Positions 1 through 6,468 of a DNA stretch of 9,559 nucleotides are shown here, piece by piece. This DNA comes from JBBRHH01 sp038222915 (GTDB lineage: Bacteria > Planctomycetota > Phycisphaerae > Tepidisphaerales > Tepidisphaeraceae), in the NCBI GenBank assembly GCA_038222915.1, contig JBBRHH010000209.1, forward strand, positions 1 through 9,559, written 5' to 3'. Under the pieces are notes generated by a model. That model was not told the DNA's origin and did not search any database. It saw nothing but the letters and a program-made list of their open reading frames with translations. How positions within the stretch are numbered: the stretch's first letter is position 1; each line of letters opens with the position of its first letter. The position numbers and the translations under genes were made by a program.

Positions 1-1
1 T

Positions 2-847
2 TCTGTCGTCGGTGACGTGGATGTTCCGAACGCCATCGCTTTAAACTCGCTGCAGTTCAATCTTTCCCGGGTCGTTGGCCCGGCCATCGGCGGGGTGGCG
101 CTGGTGTATCTCGGAGCGGCCTGGAGCTTCGCTCTCAATGCACTGAGCTTCGTCATACTGGTCATGACCTTGCTGATGATTCGCGACCTGCCCTCCATCA
201 AGGCAGGCGAGGGGTCGATCATGGAAAGCGTGGTGGGCGGTTTGAAATTTGTGAAGAGTCGAAGCGACATTGGCGCCATGCTCCTGCTGGTAGCGCTCAC
301 GGCCATTCTTGGCGCTCCGGTCATCTCATTGCTCCCGGCGCTGGTGAAGTCCGTGCTGCATCGGGAGGCCAGCAGCTACTCGTTGCTGCTCAGTTGTTTT
401 GGCGCCGGTGCCGTCATCGCCGCCATCGGATCGGCCGTGCATGCGCGCAAGGGGCCAATGCCGTGGCTGGCCTTTCCGGCGCTTCTGCTTCTTGGTGGAT
501 GCCAGGTGATGCTTGCCTCCAGCGGGCGATATGAATTTTCTGCCGCATTGGCTGTCGTGGCCGGGCTGGCATTCGTGGGAACGATGATCCGCCTCGGGAC
601 GGCGATTCTGCAAGTTACGCCGGATGCATTTCGGGGCCGCGTCACCGGCCTTCAGCAGATGTGTTTCCGCATGGGTCAGCCTTTGGGCGCCCTTTTCGCC
701 GGCCTGCTCGCGCAAAGCGTTGGTATCAAGACTGCATTTCGGGCATTTGGCGGCACATTACTCGTAGCTGTTCCCATCCTGTTGTTGTGCGGAATTCCCC
801 GGCTTCGCCACCTTGGAGAATCGATGGATGAGAGCCAGAAGGAGTAG
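2..847 (+). CDS. MFS-family exporter, C-terminal part (5' end outside window)
   Basis: This is the C-terminal two-thirds of a major facilitator superfamily transporter of the MFS_3 / 'transmembrane secretion effector' type (EntS-like), an inner-membrane proton-driven exporter; the substrate cannot be told. The reading frame is open from base 2. A GTG at 17 is an unlikely true start, because the text just after it (VPNAIALNS, then FNLSRVVGPAIGG) is the mid-protein motif normally found around TM4-TM5 of this family. Counting from the GTG, hydrophobic segments lie at about 21-54, 87-110, 120-140, 150-165, 177-200, 217-235 and 243-260. The loop motif RGRVTGL at 206-212 is typical between the late helices. 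The protein ends in a short charged tail (ESMDESQKE) at TAG 845-847. Its neighbour on the right is convergent. Family call is solid; substrate unknown. Confidence 0.88.
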   Translation, partial: SVVGDVDVPNAIALNSLQFNLSRVVGPAIGGVALVYLGAAWSFALNALSFVILVMTLLMIRDLPSIKAGEGSIMESVVGGLKFVKSRSDIGAMLLLVALTAILGAPVISLLPALVKSVLHREASSYSLLLSCFGAGAVIAAIGSAVHARKGPMPWLAFPALLLLGGCQVMLASSGRYEFSAALAVVAGLAFVGTMIRLGTAILQVTPDAFRGRVTGLQQMCFRMGQPLGALFAGLLAQSVGIKTAFRAFGGTLLVAVPILLLCGIPRLRHLGESMDESQKE

Positions 848-867
848 CGTCAGGAATCTCTCCATGT

Positions 868-916
868 ATCGGCCGGCGAACGGCCCTGGACTGTCGACGT
901 GCCGGCCGATTATTTT
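868..916 (+). terminator. Probable intrinsic terminator after the MFS gene
   Basis: A perfect 10-base inverted repeat, atcggccggc (868-877) and gccggccgat (901-910), surrounds a 23-base loop and is followed at once by tatttt (911-916). It starts 20 bases after the MFS stop codon and lies in the convergent gap before the minus-strand block. The long loop and short, interrupted T-run make it weaker than a textbook terminator. On the other strand the stem is not followed by a T-run, so it should act mainly on plus-strand transcripts. Confidence 0.5.
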
Positions 917-1036
917 CGGAAGTCGGCGCGGTGGGTGATCATGTTACTGGCTAATGATCCGAGGCCGGACGAACAGTGCTGGCCTTTGCAGCGATTGGAG
1001 CGTTAGGTTTGGGCCGTTCCCAAGCGTCGCCCACTT

Positions 1037-3508
1037 CTACTTCGACTGAAACAGCGCACTATGCACAACCTCATGCACCAGCGTCCGCAGGCCATACCCC
1101 TTCGCCTTTGCCCGGTCGAGAATTTCCTGGACTTGTTTCCGGTCGGAAAAGGTGACGCCCGCTCCTGTGGAGTAGGTGACGAGATTGTTGACCAGGTTTC
1201 GCGCGACGGCCTCCTTCTGGTCGAGGAGGAGCTTTTTCAGTTCGTCTATGTTGGTGAAGGTTCGGCCGTCAGTGAGTTCTCCCGTGGGATCGACCGGCGC
1301 GCCCAGGCGATAGTCCTTGTTGCGGTGGGTGAGGGGGTCGGGGACGGCCGGGCCTTTGCCCAGGGTTCGATACGTTTCGCGCCAGCCGCCGATGACGTCG
1401 TAGCTTTCGAGGGCGAAGCCGGGGGGATCCATGTATTGGTGGCAGGCGTTGCAGCTTGTGTTGCGGCGGTGCTTGGCAAGCTGCTCGCGGATGGTGGTTG
1501 CGCCGCGCGTGTCGGGCTCGATGGCGCCGGCGTCGGCCGGTGGGGGCGGGGTCTCGCGGCCGAGGAGCCGCTTCATCACCCAGTTGCCGCGGACGACCGG
1601 AGAGCTAAGCGTGCCGTTGGCGGTGACTTTCAGAATGCTGGCCTGGGTGAGCAGGCCGCCGCGGTGACTGTTGGCGGGCAATTGGACTTTGCGGATTTGT
1701 TCGCCGACGACGCCGGGGATGTTGTAATGCTCGGCGAGGCGGCGGTTGAGCATGGCGAAGTCGGAATCGATGAACGTCGAGACGCCCAGATCGGCGCGGA
1801 GCATCTCGTCGAAGAACGCTTCGGTTTCATCGACCATGGCGAGTTGGAGAATGTCGTCGAACTCGGGGTAGAGCGATCGGTCGGGGGTGGTGGCGGCGAT
1901 GGAGCGGAGGTTGAGCCATTGGCCGCAGAAATTCTGGGTGAAGGCGTGGGCCTTCGGGCTGGCGAGAAGGCGCTCGGTCTGGGCGCGGAGGGTGGCGGGG
2001 TCGTGGAGCTTTCCTTCGGCCGCCAGCTTCAGCAGCTCGTCGTCGGGCATGTCGCTCCAGAGGAAGTAGGCGAGGCGCGAGGCGAGGGCGTGGTCGTCGA
2101 GCTTGCCGGGGGTTTCCTGGAGAAACAGGAACTGCGGGGAGACGAGAATGGCTTTGTAGGCACGTCGGAGGGCGCTTTCGAGAGTTCCGCCTTTGGTCAG
2201 AGCGTCGTGGGCGAGCTGGGTGTAGGGGGCTGTGTCTTTTTCGGTCACCGGGCGTCGGAAGGCGCGCTCTGCGAAGGACGCGATGAGCTTATCGGCGTCC
2301 GGGGCAGGATCTTCCGAGACGACTTCATAGGCGATCTCTCGGCGCTTGGGCTTTTCGATGGCTTTGATCGGAAGATCGCCGAAGACGCGATGCATGCTGG
2401 GCGGCGGCCAGGACTCGAGCAACGGGCCGTCGAATTCCAACCACTGGATGGCCATGCCGGTGCCGGCGTATTTGTCAGCGCCGAGCAGCTCGTAGTGCGT
2501 GCCGTCGGGGGAATAGTCGCATCCTATGGAATTGAGATAGATGAGGCGGCCCTGCGGGAAGTCCAGGGTGCATTCGAGGATGCGCGGCTTGTCGGGCAAC
2601 AAGTCGAAGGACGCACCGACGAAGTTGTGGGTGAAGTCGGTCAGCATCACCTTGGCAACGACGGTGGGACAGTTGGCGGCGTGATAGGAATAGGCCGACA
2701 TGCGGAAGCGGTAGCGGCCGGCGACGGGCGCGGACATTTCGCGGATGATGCTTTCCCAGGGGCCGTTGGGGTAAACGACGACGGCGTCGGGCAGGGCGCG
2801 GAACATCTGGGAGAATCGGCTGCCGTCTTTGGTGAGCGAGCCGGTGGGTTTGGCGAGGACCTGCTGGACGTTCGGGCGATCGAGGAGGGAGATGTGGACT
2901 TTTCTGATTTCGGGTTTGGGGCCGAGCTGGATGGCCGCGTCGAGGGCGGTGTCGGCGGCGAGCATGTAGGATTCGATCTGGGTGGAAGAGAGGCGGAGCG
3001 CTTCGGAGACGTTGTCGAACCCGAACGCCGCACCGTCTTCGGGCAGCAACGGCGTCAGCGGCACGTCAACGGCGAGGAGTTCGTGAAGCGTTTTTTCGTA
3101 TTCGACGCGGTTCAGGCGACGCCAGGGGACGCGGCCAGTCTGGGCTCGGCGGGCGGCGTCATGATCACTGAGATAGCCGCCGAGGGAGGCGATGAAGCTG
3201 GCGACTTCTTCGGGTGGGGGCCGGTCTGTTTTCTCCGGCTCTTTTTTCTCCACATCCTTCTTCTTGTGCGGCGGCATTTCGCCGCGCCGGACACGGTCGA
3301 AAATGTACGTCCACTTCACTTCGGTGGGTGGGTCGTTCAGATCGGTCGAGAGCGCGTGGAGATCGAGGCCGCCTTTTTTAGTGTCGGGGTCGTGGCATTC
3401 GGCGCAGCGCGCGTCGATGAAAGTTTGCGCGGGCCTGGGCAGAGCGCCGGCCGCGAGCGCGGTCGATGCGAATATTAGAATAATGACGGAGAAAAGGCCG
3501 GATTTCAT
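1037..3508 (-). CDS. Secreted c-type haem protein, PSCyt1-DUF1587-DUF1595-DUF1592-DUF1588-DUF1585
   Basis: An 823-residue exported protein of the planctomycete DUF1592 group; biochemical role unknown, presumed periplasmic redox or matrix function. A Sec signal peptide covers about 1-19 (ALA before the cut). The PSCyt1 haem motif CAECH is at 35-39, followed by KKGGLDL and the GEMPP motif (76-80). A Lys/Glu/Pro-rich linker spans 81-100. DUF1587 (PSD3) is at about 130-195, starting RLNRVEYEKTL. A beta-rich, possibly carbohydrate-binding-like segment at about 205-380 ends in EFDGPLLESWPPPS...FGDLP. DUF1595 (PSD5) is at about 403-465, DUF1592 (PSD4) about 470-598, DUF1588 (PSCyt3) about 612-712 with a second haem motif CNACH (686-690), and DUF1585 (PSD2) about 740-815. 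Full domain order suggests an intact protein. It lies 13 bases after the DUF1552 gene, so the two are probably co-transcribed. The ATG (3506-3508) is chosen because the signal peptide follows directly. Confidence 0.95.
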   Translation of the reverse strand: MKSGLFSVIILIFASTALAAGALPRPAQTFIDARCAECHDPDTKKGGLDLHALSTDLNDPPTEVKWTYIFDRVRRGEMPPHKKKDVEKKEPEKTDRPPPEEVASFIASLGGYLSDHDAARRAQTGRVPWRRLNRVEYEKTLHELLAVDVPLTPLLPEDGAAFGFDNVSEALRLSSTQIESYMLAADTALDAAIQLGPKPEIRKVHISLLDRPNVQQVLAKPTGSLTKDGSRFSQMFRALPDAVVVYPNGPWESIIREMSAPVAGRYRFRMSAYSYHAANCPTVVAKVMLTDFTHNFVGASFDLLPDKPRILECTLDFPQGRLIYLNSIGCDYSPDGTHYELLGADKYAGTGMAIQWLEFDGPLLESWPPPSMHRVFGDLPIKAIEKPKRREIAYEVVSEDPAPDADKLIASFAERAFRRPVTEKDTAPYTQLAHDALTKGGTLESALRRAYKAILVSPQFLFLQETPGKLDDHALASRLAYFLWSDMPDDELLKLAAEGKLHDPATLRAQTERLLASPKAHAFTQNFCGQWLNLRSIAATTPDRSLYPEFDDILQLAMVDETEAFFDEMLRADLGVSTFIDSDFAMLNRRLAEHYNIPGVVGEQIRKVQLPANSHRGGLLTQASILKVTANGTLSSPVVRGNWVMKRLLGRETPPPPADAGAIEPDTRGATTIREQLAKHRRNTSCNACHQYMDPPGFALESYDVIGGWRETYRTLGKGPAVPDPLTHRNKDYRLGAPVDPTGELTDGRTFTNIDELKKLLLDQKEAVARNLVNNLVTYSTGAGVTFSDRKQVQEILDRAKAKGYGLRTLVHEVVHSALFQSK

Positions 3509-3519
3509 CGGGGGCGTGT

Positions 3520-3524
3520 TCCTA
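3520..3524 (-). promoter_or_regulatory. Ribosome binding site inside the upstream stop codon
   Basis: Read on the minus strand, the DUF1552 stop TAG runs into TAGGA, giving an AGGA Shine-Dalgarno core 11 bases before the ATG of the haem protein gene. The overlap of stop and binding site suggests that translation of the two genes is coupled. The spacing is a little long, so this is a moderate call. Confidence 0.4.
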
Positions 3525-4814
3525 TGCGGCTTCGAGGCCGGTCACGGTGCCGGTGCTGGTGGCGAATTTGTCGGTTTCGATGTTCATGCGCTGCAGCATC
3601 GACACGAAGAGGTTGCTGAGGGGCATGCTGTTGTTGAGATCGCCCTTGGGAGCGACGACGAGGTGCTGGCCATGCTTGAAGCCGCCGCCGGCGAGGAGAA
3701 TCGGAAGCTGCGCGCAGCTGTGGCTGTTGGCGTTGCCGAGATTGCTGCCGAACATGATGGAAGTGTTGCGGAGAACGGTTTCGCCGCCTTCCTGGCTTGT
3801 CTTGAGCTTGGTGATGAGGCCGTCAATGGATTTCATCAGGGCTTCTTCGACGCGGCGAAGCTGGGCGATTTTCTCTGCGTCCTGCCCGTGATGGGAGAGG
3901 GAGTGATGGCCCATGGTGATGCCGGGAATGGGAATGACGTAGTCGTCGCCGCTGACGAAGATGGTGACGACGCGCGTGCTGTCGGTCTGGAGGGCGAGCG
4001 GCATCAGATCGAAGAGCAGATCGGTTTTGCCGATCATGTCGGCGGGGTTTTGCACGTCCTGCGGAACTGGGGCGCTGACTTTTGGCTTGGGCTTGTGCGA
4101 CCAGGCCTGCATGGCCTGGAGGCGCTGCTCCATCTCGCGAACGCTGGTGAAGTATTCGTCGAGCTTCATACGGTCGGTCGCACCGACGCGGCCGTCGAGG
4201 CGCTTGGCGTCGCCGCTAACGGCGTCGAGGATGCTGCGGCCTTCGTTGAGACGCTCCATCTCGCGCTGGATTTCGTCAGGGGTGCCTTCGAGGAAGAGCT
4301 TGGCAAAGATTCTCGACGGCTTGATCTCGGCCGGAAGGGCGACGCCGGCGCGGTTGATGGAGATGGTGCTGTTGCCGGTGCCGAGGATGAGCGAGGGAAA
4401 ACGGGTAGTGGCCCCCAGTTTGTCGGCGGCGTATTGGTCGAGGGAGACGCTGTTGCGGAATCCGGGAAGCTGCGGATTGGTGGCGGCCGAGAGGAAAGTG
4501 GATTCGGAGCCGTGGCCGGCACTTTCGTTGCCGGGGTGGGCGAAGCCGCTGAAGACGGTGTAATCGTTGCGGTGGGCTTTGAGCGGTTCGAGGTAGGCCG
4601 ATTCCTTGTAATCGCGCCCCGCGCCGGTGGGGAAGAAGAGGGGGCCGTGCATGCCGAGGGCGGTGCAGATGCAGATCATGCGCTTGGGCTGCGGGGCGGC
4701 ATTGTCGCCCCAGGCGCGCGGGAGCATGGCATCGAGAAGCGGCAGCGCGAGAGAGATGCCGCTGGCGCGGAGGAAGAGGCGGCGGGAGAGTGTGCGCGAA
4801 GTTTTGTCGCTCAT
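3522..4814 (-). CDS. DUF1552 (HXXSHH) protein, Tat-exported
   Basis: A 430-residue member of Pfam PF07586 (DUF1552, named HXXSHH), a family of unknown biochemical function, often found beside DUF1592 cytochromes. The N-terminus carries a twin-arginine signal: SRRLFLRASG at 10-19, then a hydrophobic stretch (GISLALPLLDAML) and a likely cut near residue 35. This implies export of a protein folded in the cytoplasm, often with a cofactor. The family signature is seen as HSLSHH at 304-309. Other recognisable stretches are GMHGPLFFPTG (54-64), SGFAHPG near 89-95, and GSNLGNANSH with LPILLAGGG (about 356-378). The length is usual for the family. The start ATG is bounded by an in-frame TAA five codons upstream (+ strand 4826-4828). 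No clear Shine-Dalgarno is visible before it. It is separated by 104 bases from the FGE-fold gene upstream and by 13 from the haem gene downstream. Confidence 0.95.
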   Translation of the reverse strand: MSDKTSRTLSRRLFLRASGISLALPLLDAMLPRAWGDNAAPQPKRMICICTALGMHGPLFFPTGAGRDYKESAYLEPLKAHRNDYTVFSGFAHPGNESAGHGSESTFLSAATNPQLPGFRNSVSLDQYAADKLGATTRFPSLILGTGNSTISINRAGVALPAEIKPSRIFAKLFLEGTPDEIQREMERLNEGRSILDAVSGDAKRLDGRVGATDRMKLDEYFTSVREMEQRLQAMQAWSHKPKPKVSAPVPQDVQNPADMIGKTDLLFDLMPLALQTDSTRVVTIFVSGDDYVIPIPGITMGHHSLSHHGQDAEKIAQLRRVEEALMKSIDGLITKLKTSQEGGETVLRNTSIMFGSNLGNANSHSCAQLPILLAGGGFKHGQHLVVAPKGDLNNSMPLSNLFVSMLQRMNIETDKFATSTGTVTGLEAA

Positions 4815-4918
4815 GGTTTGCAGTCTGGATTAACGCGAACGGGGTCAGGGAACAGTGTGCCCAGGATTGATACCGCGTCCTGGCCGAAGAGTTAATGTCG
4901 CAATACCTTATCGGATTA

Positions 4919-5719
4919 TCATTCCATGCTGAAACAAACGCGGAAGCCGACCAAGGCGTGCCGGAGGATCGGCCGGCTTGCGCCGCGGTAGGCACAGCGG
5001 CATTCCAGGGGGTTGTCGATCCACGAACCGCCGCGAATAACACGGTTTTCGCCGGTTTTTCCGATCGGGTCGACGACGTCGGTCTTGGGGTATGGGTCCT
5101 GGTAGAGGTCTTCGCACCATTGCCAGACATTGCCGTGCATATCGTAGAGGCCCCAAGGGTTGGGCGGGAAGCTGCCAACCGGCATGGTTTTCTCGCGATA
5201 GACGCCTTTTTTTCCGTCGCCGTAAGTGAAGTTGCCGTTGTAGTTGGCCTGATCGGTGGAGAGGGTGTCACCGGTATTGAAGGGCGTGGTTGTGCCGGCG
5301 CGGCAGGCGTATTCCCATTCGGCCTCCGTCGGCAGGCGGTATGGTTTCTTGTCCTTCTCCTGCAATTTTTTGATGAACTCCTGGCATTCGTTCCAGTTCA
5401 CCTGCTCGACGGGGAGGTTTTTGCCGTCAGTAAACTTGCTGGGATTTTTGCCCATCACCTCCGTCCACTGTTCCTGGGTGACAGTGTGAATGGCCATGTA
5501 GAAGCCCTTGGTGAGCGTGACCTTGTGCTGTAATTCGTCGTTCTTTCGCTCTTTTTCTTCCTTGAGGCTGCCCATCTTGAAATCGCCTGGCGGAGTCCAG
5601 GTGAACTTCATGTTGAGGGTGTTGGTAACGGTTTTGGGGGGCTCGTCGGCGCGCGCGGGAGTGACGGAGGCGAACAGCGCGGCGAGGCAGAGGATTGTTA
5701 GAACGTTCGTTGCTTTCAC
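4919..5719 (-). CDS. Secreted FGE/SUMF1-fold protein, probably not a formylglycine enzyme
   Basis: A 266-residue protein with one formylglycine-generating-enzyme sulfatase domain (PF03781). A signal peptide covers 1-24 (ARA before the cut). Domain landmarks are FKMGS (47-51), the VTQEQWTEVMG segment (80-90), PVEQVNWNEC (103-112), RLPTEAEWEYACRAG (128-142), NPWGLYDMHGNVWQWCEDLY (187-206), RGGSW (229-233), and the terminal GFRVC. In true FGE the copper-binding cysteine pair follows RGGSW/Y (human C336 and C341). Here the first position is Asp235 and only the second is kept (Cys240; another Cys at 242). The oxidase reaction is therefore unlikely, and a binding or structural role of the fold is more plausible. 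Start is GTG (5717-5719), supported by a GGAG eight bases upstream and the signal peptide. It lies between the HNH gene (45 bases) and the DUF1552 gene (104 bases); no sulfatase gene is in the window. Confidence 0.92.
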   Translation of the reverse strand: MKATNVLTILCLAALFASVTPARADEPPKTVTNTLNMKFTWTPPGDFKMGSLKEEKERKNDELQHKVTLTKGFYMAIHTVTQEQWTEVMGKNPSKFTDGKNLPVEQVNWNECQEFIKKLQEKDKKPYRLPTEAEWEYACRAGTTTPFNTGDTLSTDQANYNGNFTYGDGKKGVYREKTMPVGSFPPNPWGLYDMHGNVWQWCEDLYQDPYPKTDVVDPIGKTGENRVIRGGSWIDNPLECRCAYRGASRPILRHALVGFRVCFSME

Positions 5720-5727
5720 TTCGATTG

Positions 5728-5731
5728 CTCC
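5728..5731 (-). promoter_or_regulatory. Ribosome binding site deciding the GTG start of the FGE-fold gene
   Basis: On the minus strand GGAG ends eight bases before GTG 5717-5719. No in-frame ATG lies between the preceding gene and this GTG, and a signal peptide follows directly, so the GTG is taken as the start. Confidence 0.6.
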
Positions 5732-5764
5732 GTCAATTTGAGGGATGTTTCAGAATCTTATCGA

Positions 5765-6163
5765 TCAAAAGATGAATCCTCGCTGTATCAGCGCTCGGCG
5801 GGCCGCAATTCGGATCGGAAGGTTGATCGCGAGGACACCGATCGTTGTCCTGCCAATGTCGCTTGCTCCGATGAGAATGGCTTGCTCGTAGCGAAAGTGT
5901 TCCTGCCAGCGTTCAAGTCGAGGATGGAAAAGCCTTGTCAGTTGATCAGGATCAGGATCAATTCCGGCCAGATTGGGGCCTTTAAACTGATTGCACCGTC
6001 CGCAACACAAAGCCAGGTTCTCCAGTTCCGTCTTGCCGCCATGTTGACGGGATCTGATGTGATCGAGGACGTGCTTCATGCGCGATGCGGACTCGGGCAT
6101 TCGGCAGTATTCACAACGGCCGGCCGCTTGTCGACGGAGGAGGTGACCAAACCATTCGGACAC
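5765..6163 (-). CDS. HNH endonuclease family protein
   Basis: A 132-residue protein, predicted to be a cytoplasmic metal-dependent nuclease of the HNH fold with a structural zinc site. Visible residues: CEYC at 17-20, DHI at 34-36 (His35 is the first catalytic position), HGG at 41-43, ENL with Asn49, then CCGRCNQFKG (53-62), in which Cys54 and Cys57 complete the zinc knuckle and Asn58 takes the last HNH position. The second half (GPNLAGIDPD...LFHPR...WQEHF...IGRTTIGVLAIN) is the tail I associate with a common bacterial family of stand-alone HNH proteins, so the gene seems complete. GTG start (6161-6163) lies three bases after the TGA of the small upstream gene, with GGGA six bases before it, so translation is probably coupled. 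There is no methyltransferase, intron or transposase nearby. Target and biological role are unknown. Confidence 0.9.
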   Translation of the reverse strand: MSEWFGHLLRRQAAGRCEYCRMPESASRMKHVLDHIRSRQHGGKTELENLALCCGRCNQFKGPNLAGIDPDPDQLTRLFHPRLERWQEHFRYEQAILIGASDIGRTTIGVLAINLPIRIAARRALIQRGFIF

Positions 6164-6173
6164 AATTCATCCC
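6161..6173 (-). promoter_or_regulatory. Coupled junction: stop, ribosome binding site and GTG start
   Basis: On the minus strand GGGATGAATTGTG contains, in order, a GGGA Shine-Dalgarno-like core, the TGA stop of the small gene (6167-6169) and the GTG start of the HNH gene (6161-6163). The ribosome that ends the first protein sits on the start of the second. An ATG inside this junction (6168-6170) is out of frame with the HNH gene. Confidence 0.5.
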
Positions 6174-6430
6174 GCAGAGGCTTGCTCCAGCGACGATTGC
6201 GCTTTCGTCTGCAGGATGGTCAGAACATCGTTGGCGGTCAGCAAATCGTCCAACTCCTGTTTTTCAACGTTGTTGAGAGCGCCAAGTTGAGACTTTTCGG
6301 AAAGCTCCTGGTACCGAGCCTGGTCCTCGGCCGAGAAGTCCAGTTGCAGCAGTTGCCGCGCGAAATCCAAAGGAAGTCCGCCTTCTGAAGGACGCAGTAG
6401 ACGTTCGAGCACTGAAGAGCCGCCTTGCAT
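6167..6430 (-). CDS. Small acidic helical protein paired with HNH endonuclease
   Basis: An 87-residue protein with no named domain that I recognise. It is predicted mostly helical, soluble and acidic (14 Asp/Glu against 7 Lys/Arg by count). It starts MQGGSSVLERLLRPSEGGLP and continues with FARQLLQLDFS, QARYQELSEK, EKQELDDLLTANDVLTILQ. From memory, very similar small proteins (LERLL-P...LP...AR-IL-LDFS-ADQARY-ELSEKAQ-G-L...E--EL---L--NDLL-ILQ-KA) lie directly before stand-alone HNH genes in cyanobacteria and planctomycetes. The frame could extend to a TTG at 6470-6472, abutting the LRR stop, but ATG 6428-6430 is preferred because homologues begin near VLERLL; only a weak GAGA lies before it. 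It may bind and control the HNH protein, but that is inference from neighbourhood only. Confidence 0.8.
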   Translation of the reverse strand: MQGGSSVLERLLRPSEGGLPLDFARQLLQLDFSAEDQARYQELSEKSQLGALNNVEKQELDDLLTANDVLTILQTKAQSSLEQASAG

Positions 6431-6468
6431 GGATCTCAGTTTACCACATTTCGGGCGGCTGCTGGCGT

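Noticed and set aside
937..959. gatcat/atgatc inverted repeat in the convergent gap
   Set aside because: Six pairs around an 11-base loop with no other signal; expected by chance.
1009..1023. Small hairpin (ttggg/cccaa, five-base loop) 13 bases after the haem gene stop
   Set aside because: Only five pairs and no T-run on the minus strand; too weak to call a terminator.
1061..3478. 805-codon plus-strand open frame opposite the haem protein gene
   Set aside because: It mirrors the high-GC3 minus-strand gene, its translation is low-complexity Gly/Val/Glu/Ala-rich with no domain, and the opposite strand has a complete multi-domain protein. The same holds for the 567-codon plus-strand frame at 3192-4895 and that at 4895-5533.
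4276..5271. 331-codon minus-strand frame spanning the FGE-fold/DUF1552 junction
   Set aside because: Its translation is a Pro/Arg/Ser/His-rich shift of two recognised genes and has no domain of its own.
5944..5960. gatcag hexamer repeated almost three times
   Set aside because: It encodes the DPDPDQ stretch of the HNH protein and is too short to be a meaningful repeat.
5765..6163. HNH gene as part of a homing intron, IS element or restriction system
   Set aside because: No interrupted host gene, terminal inverted repeats, transposase or methyltransferase lies nearby in the window.
5761..6430. Lower GC of the small protein/HNH pair as a sign of recent transfer
   Set aside because: Hand count gives about 55% against about 71% in 1441-1680, but a row of the FGE-fold gene (5101-5160) is also about 57% and part of DUF1552 (3901-3960) is 60%, so the pair does not stand out clearly; no flanking repeats or integrase were seen.
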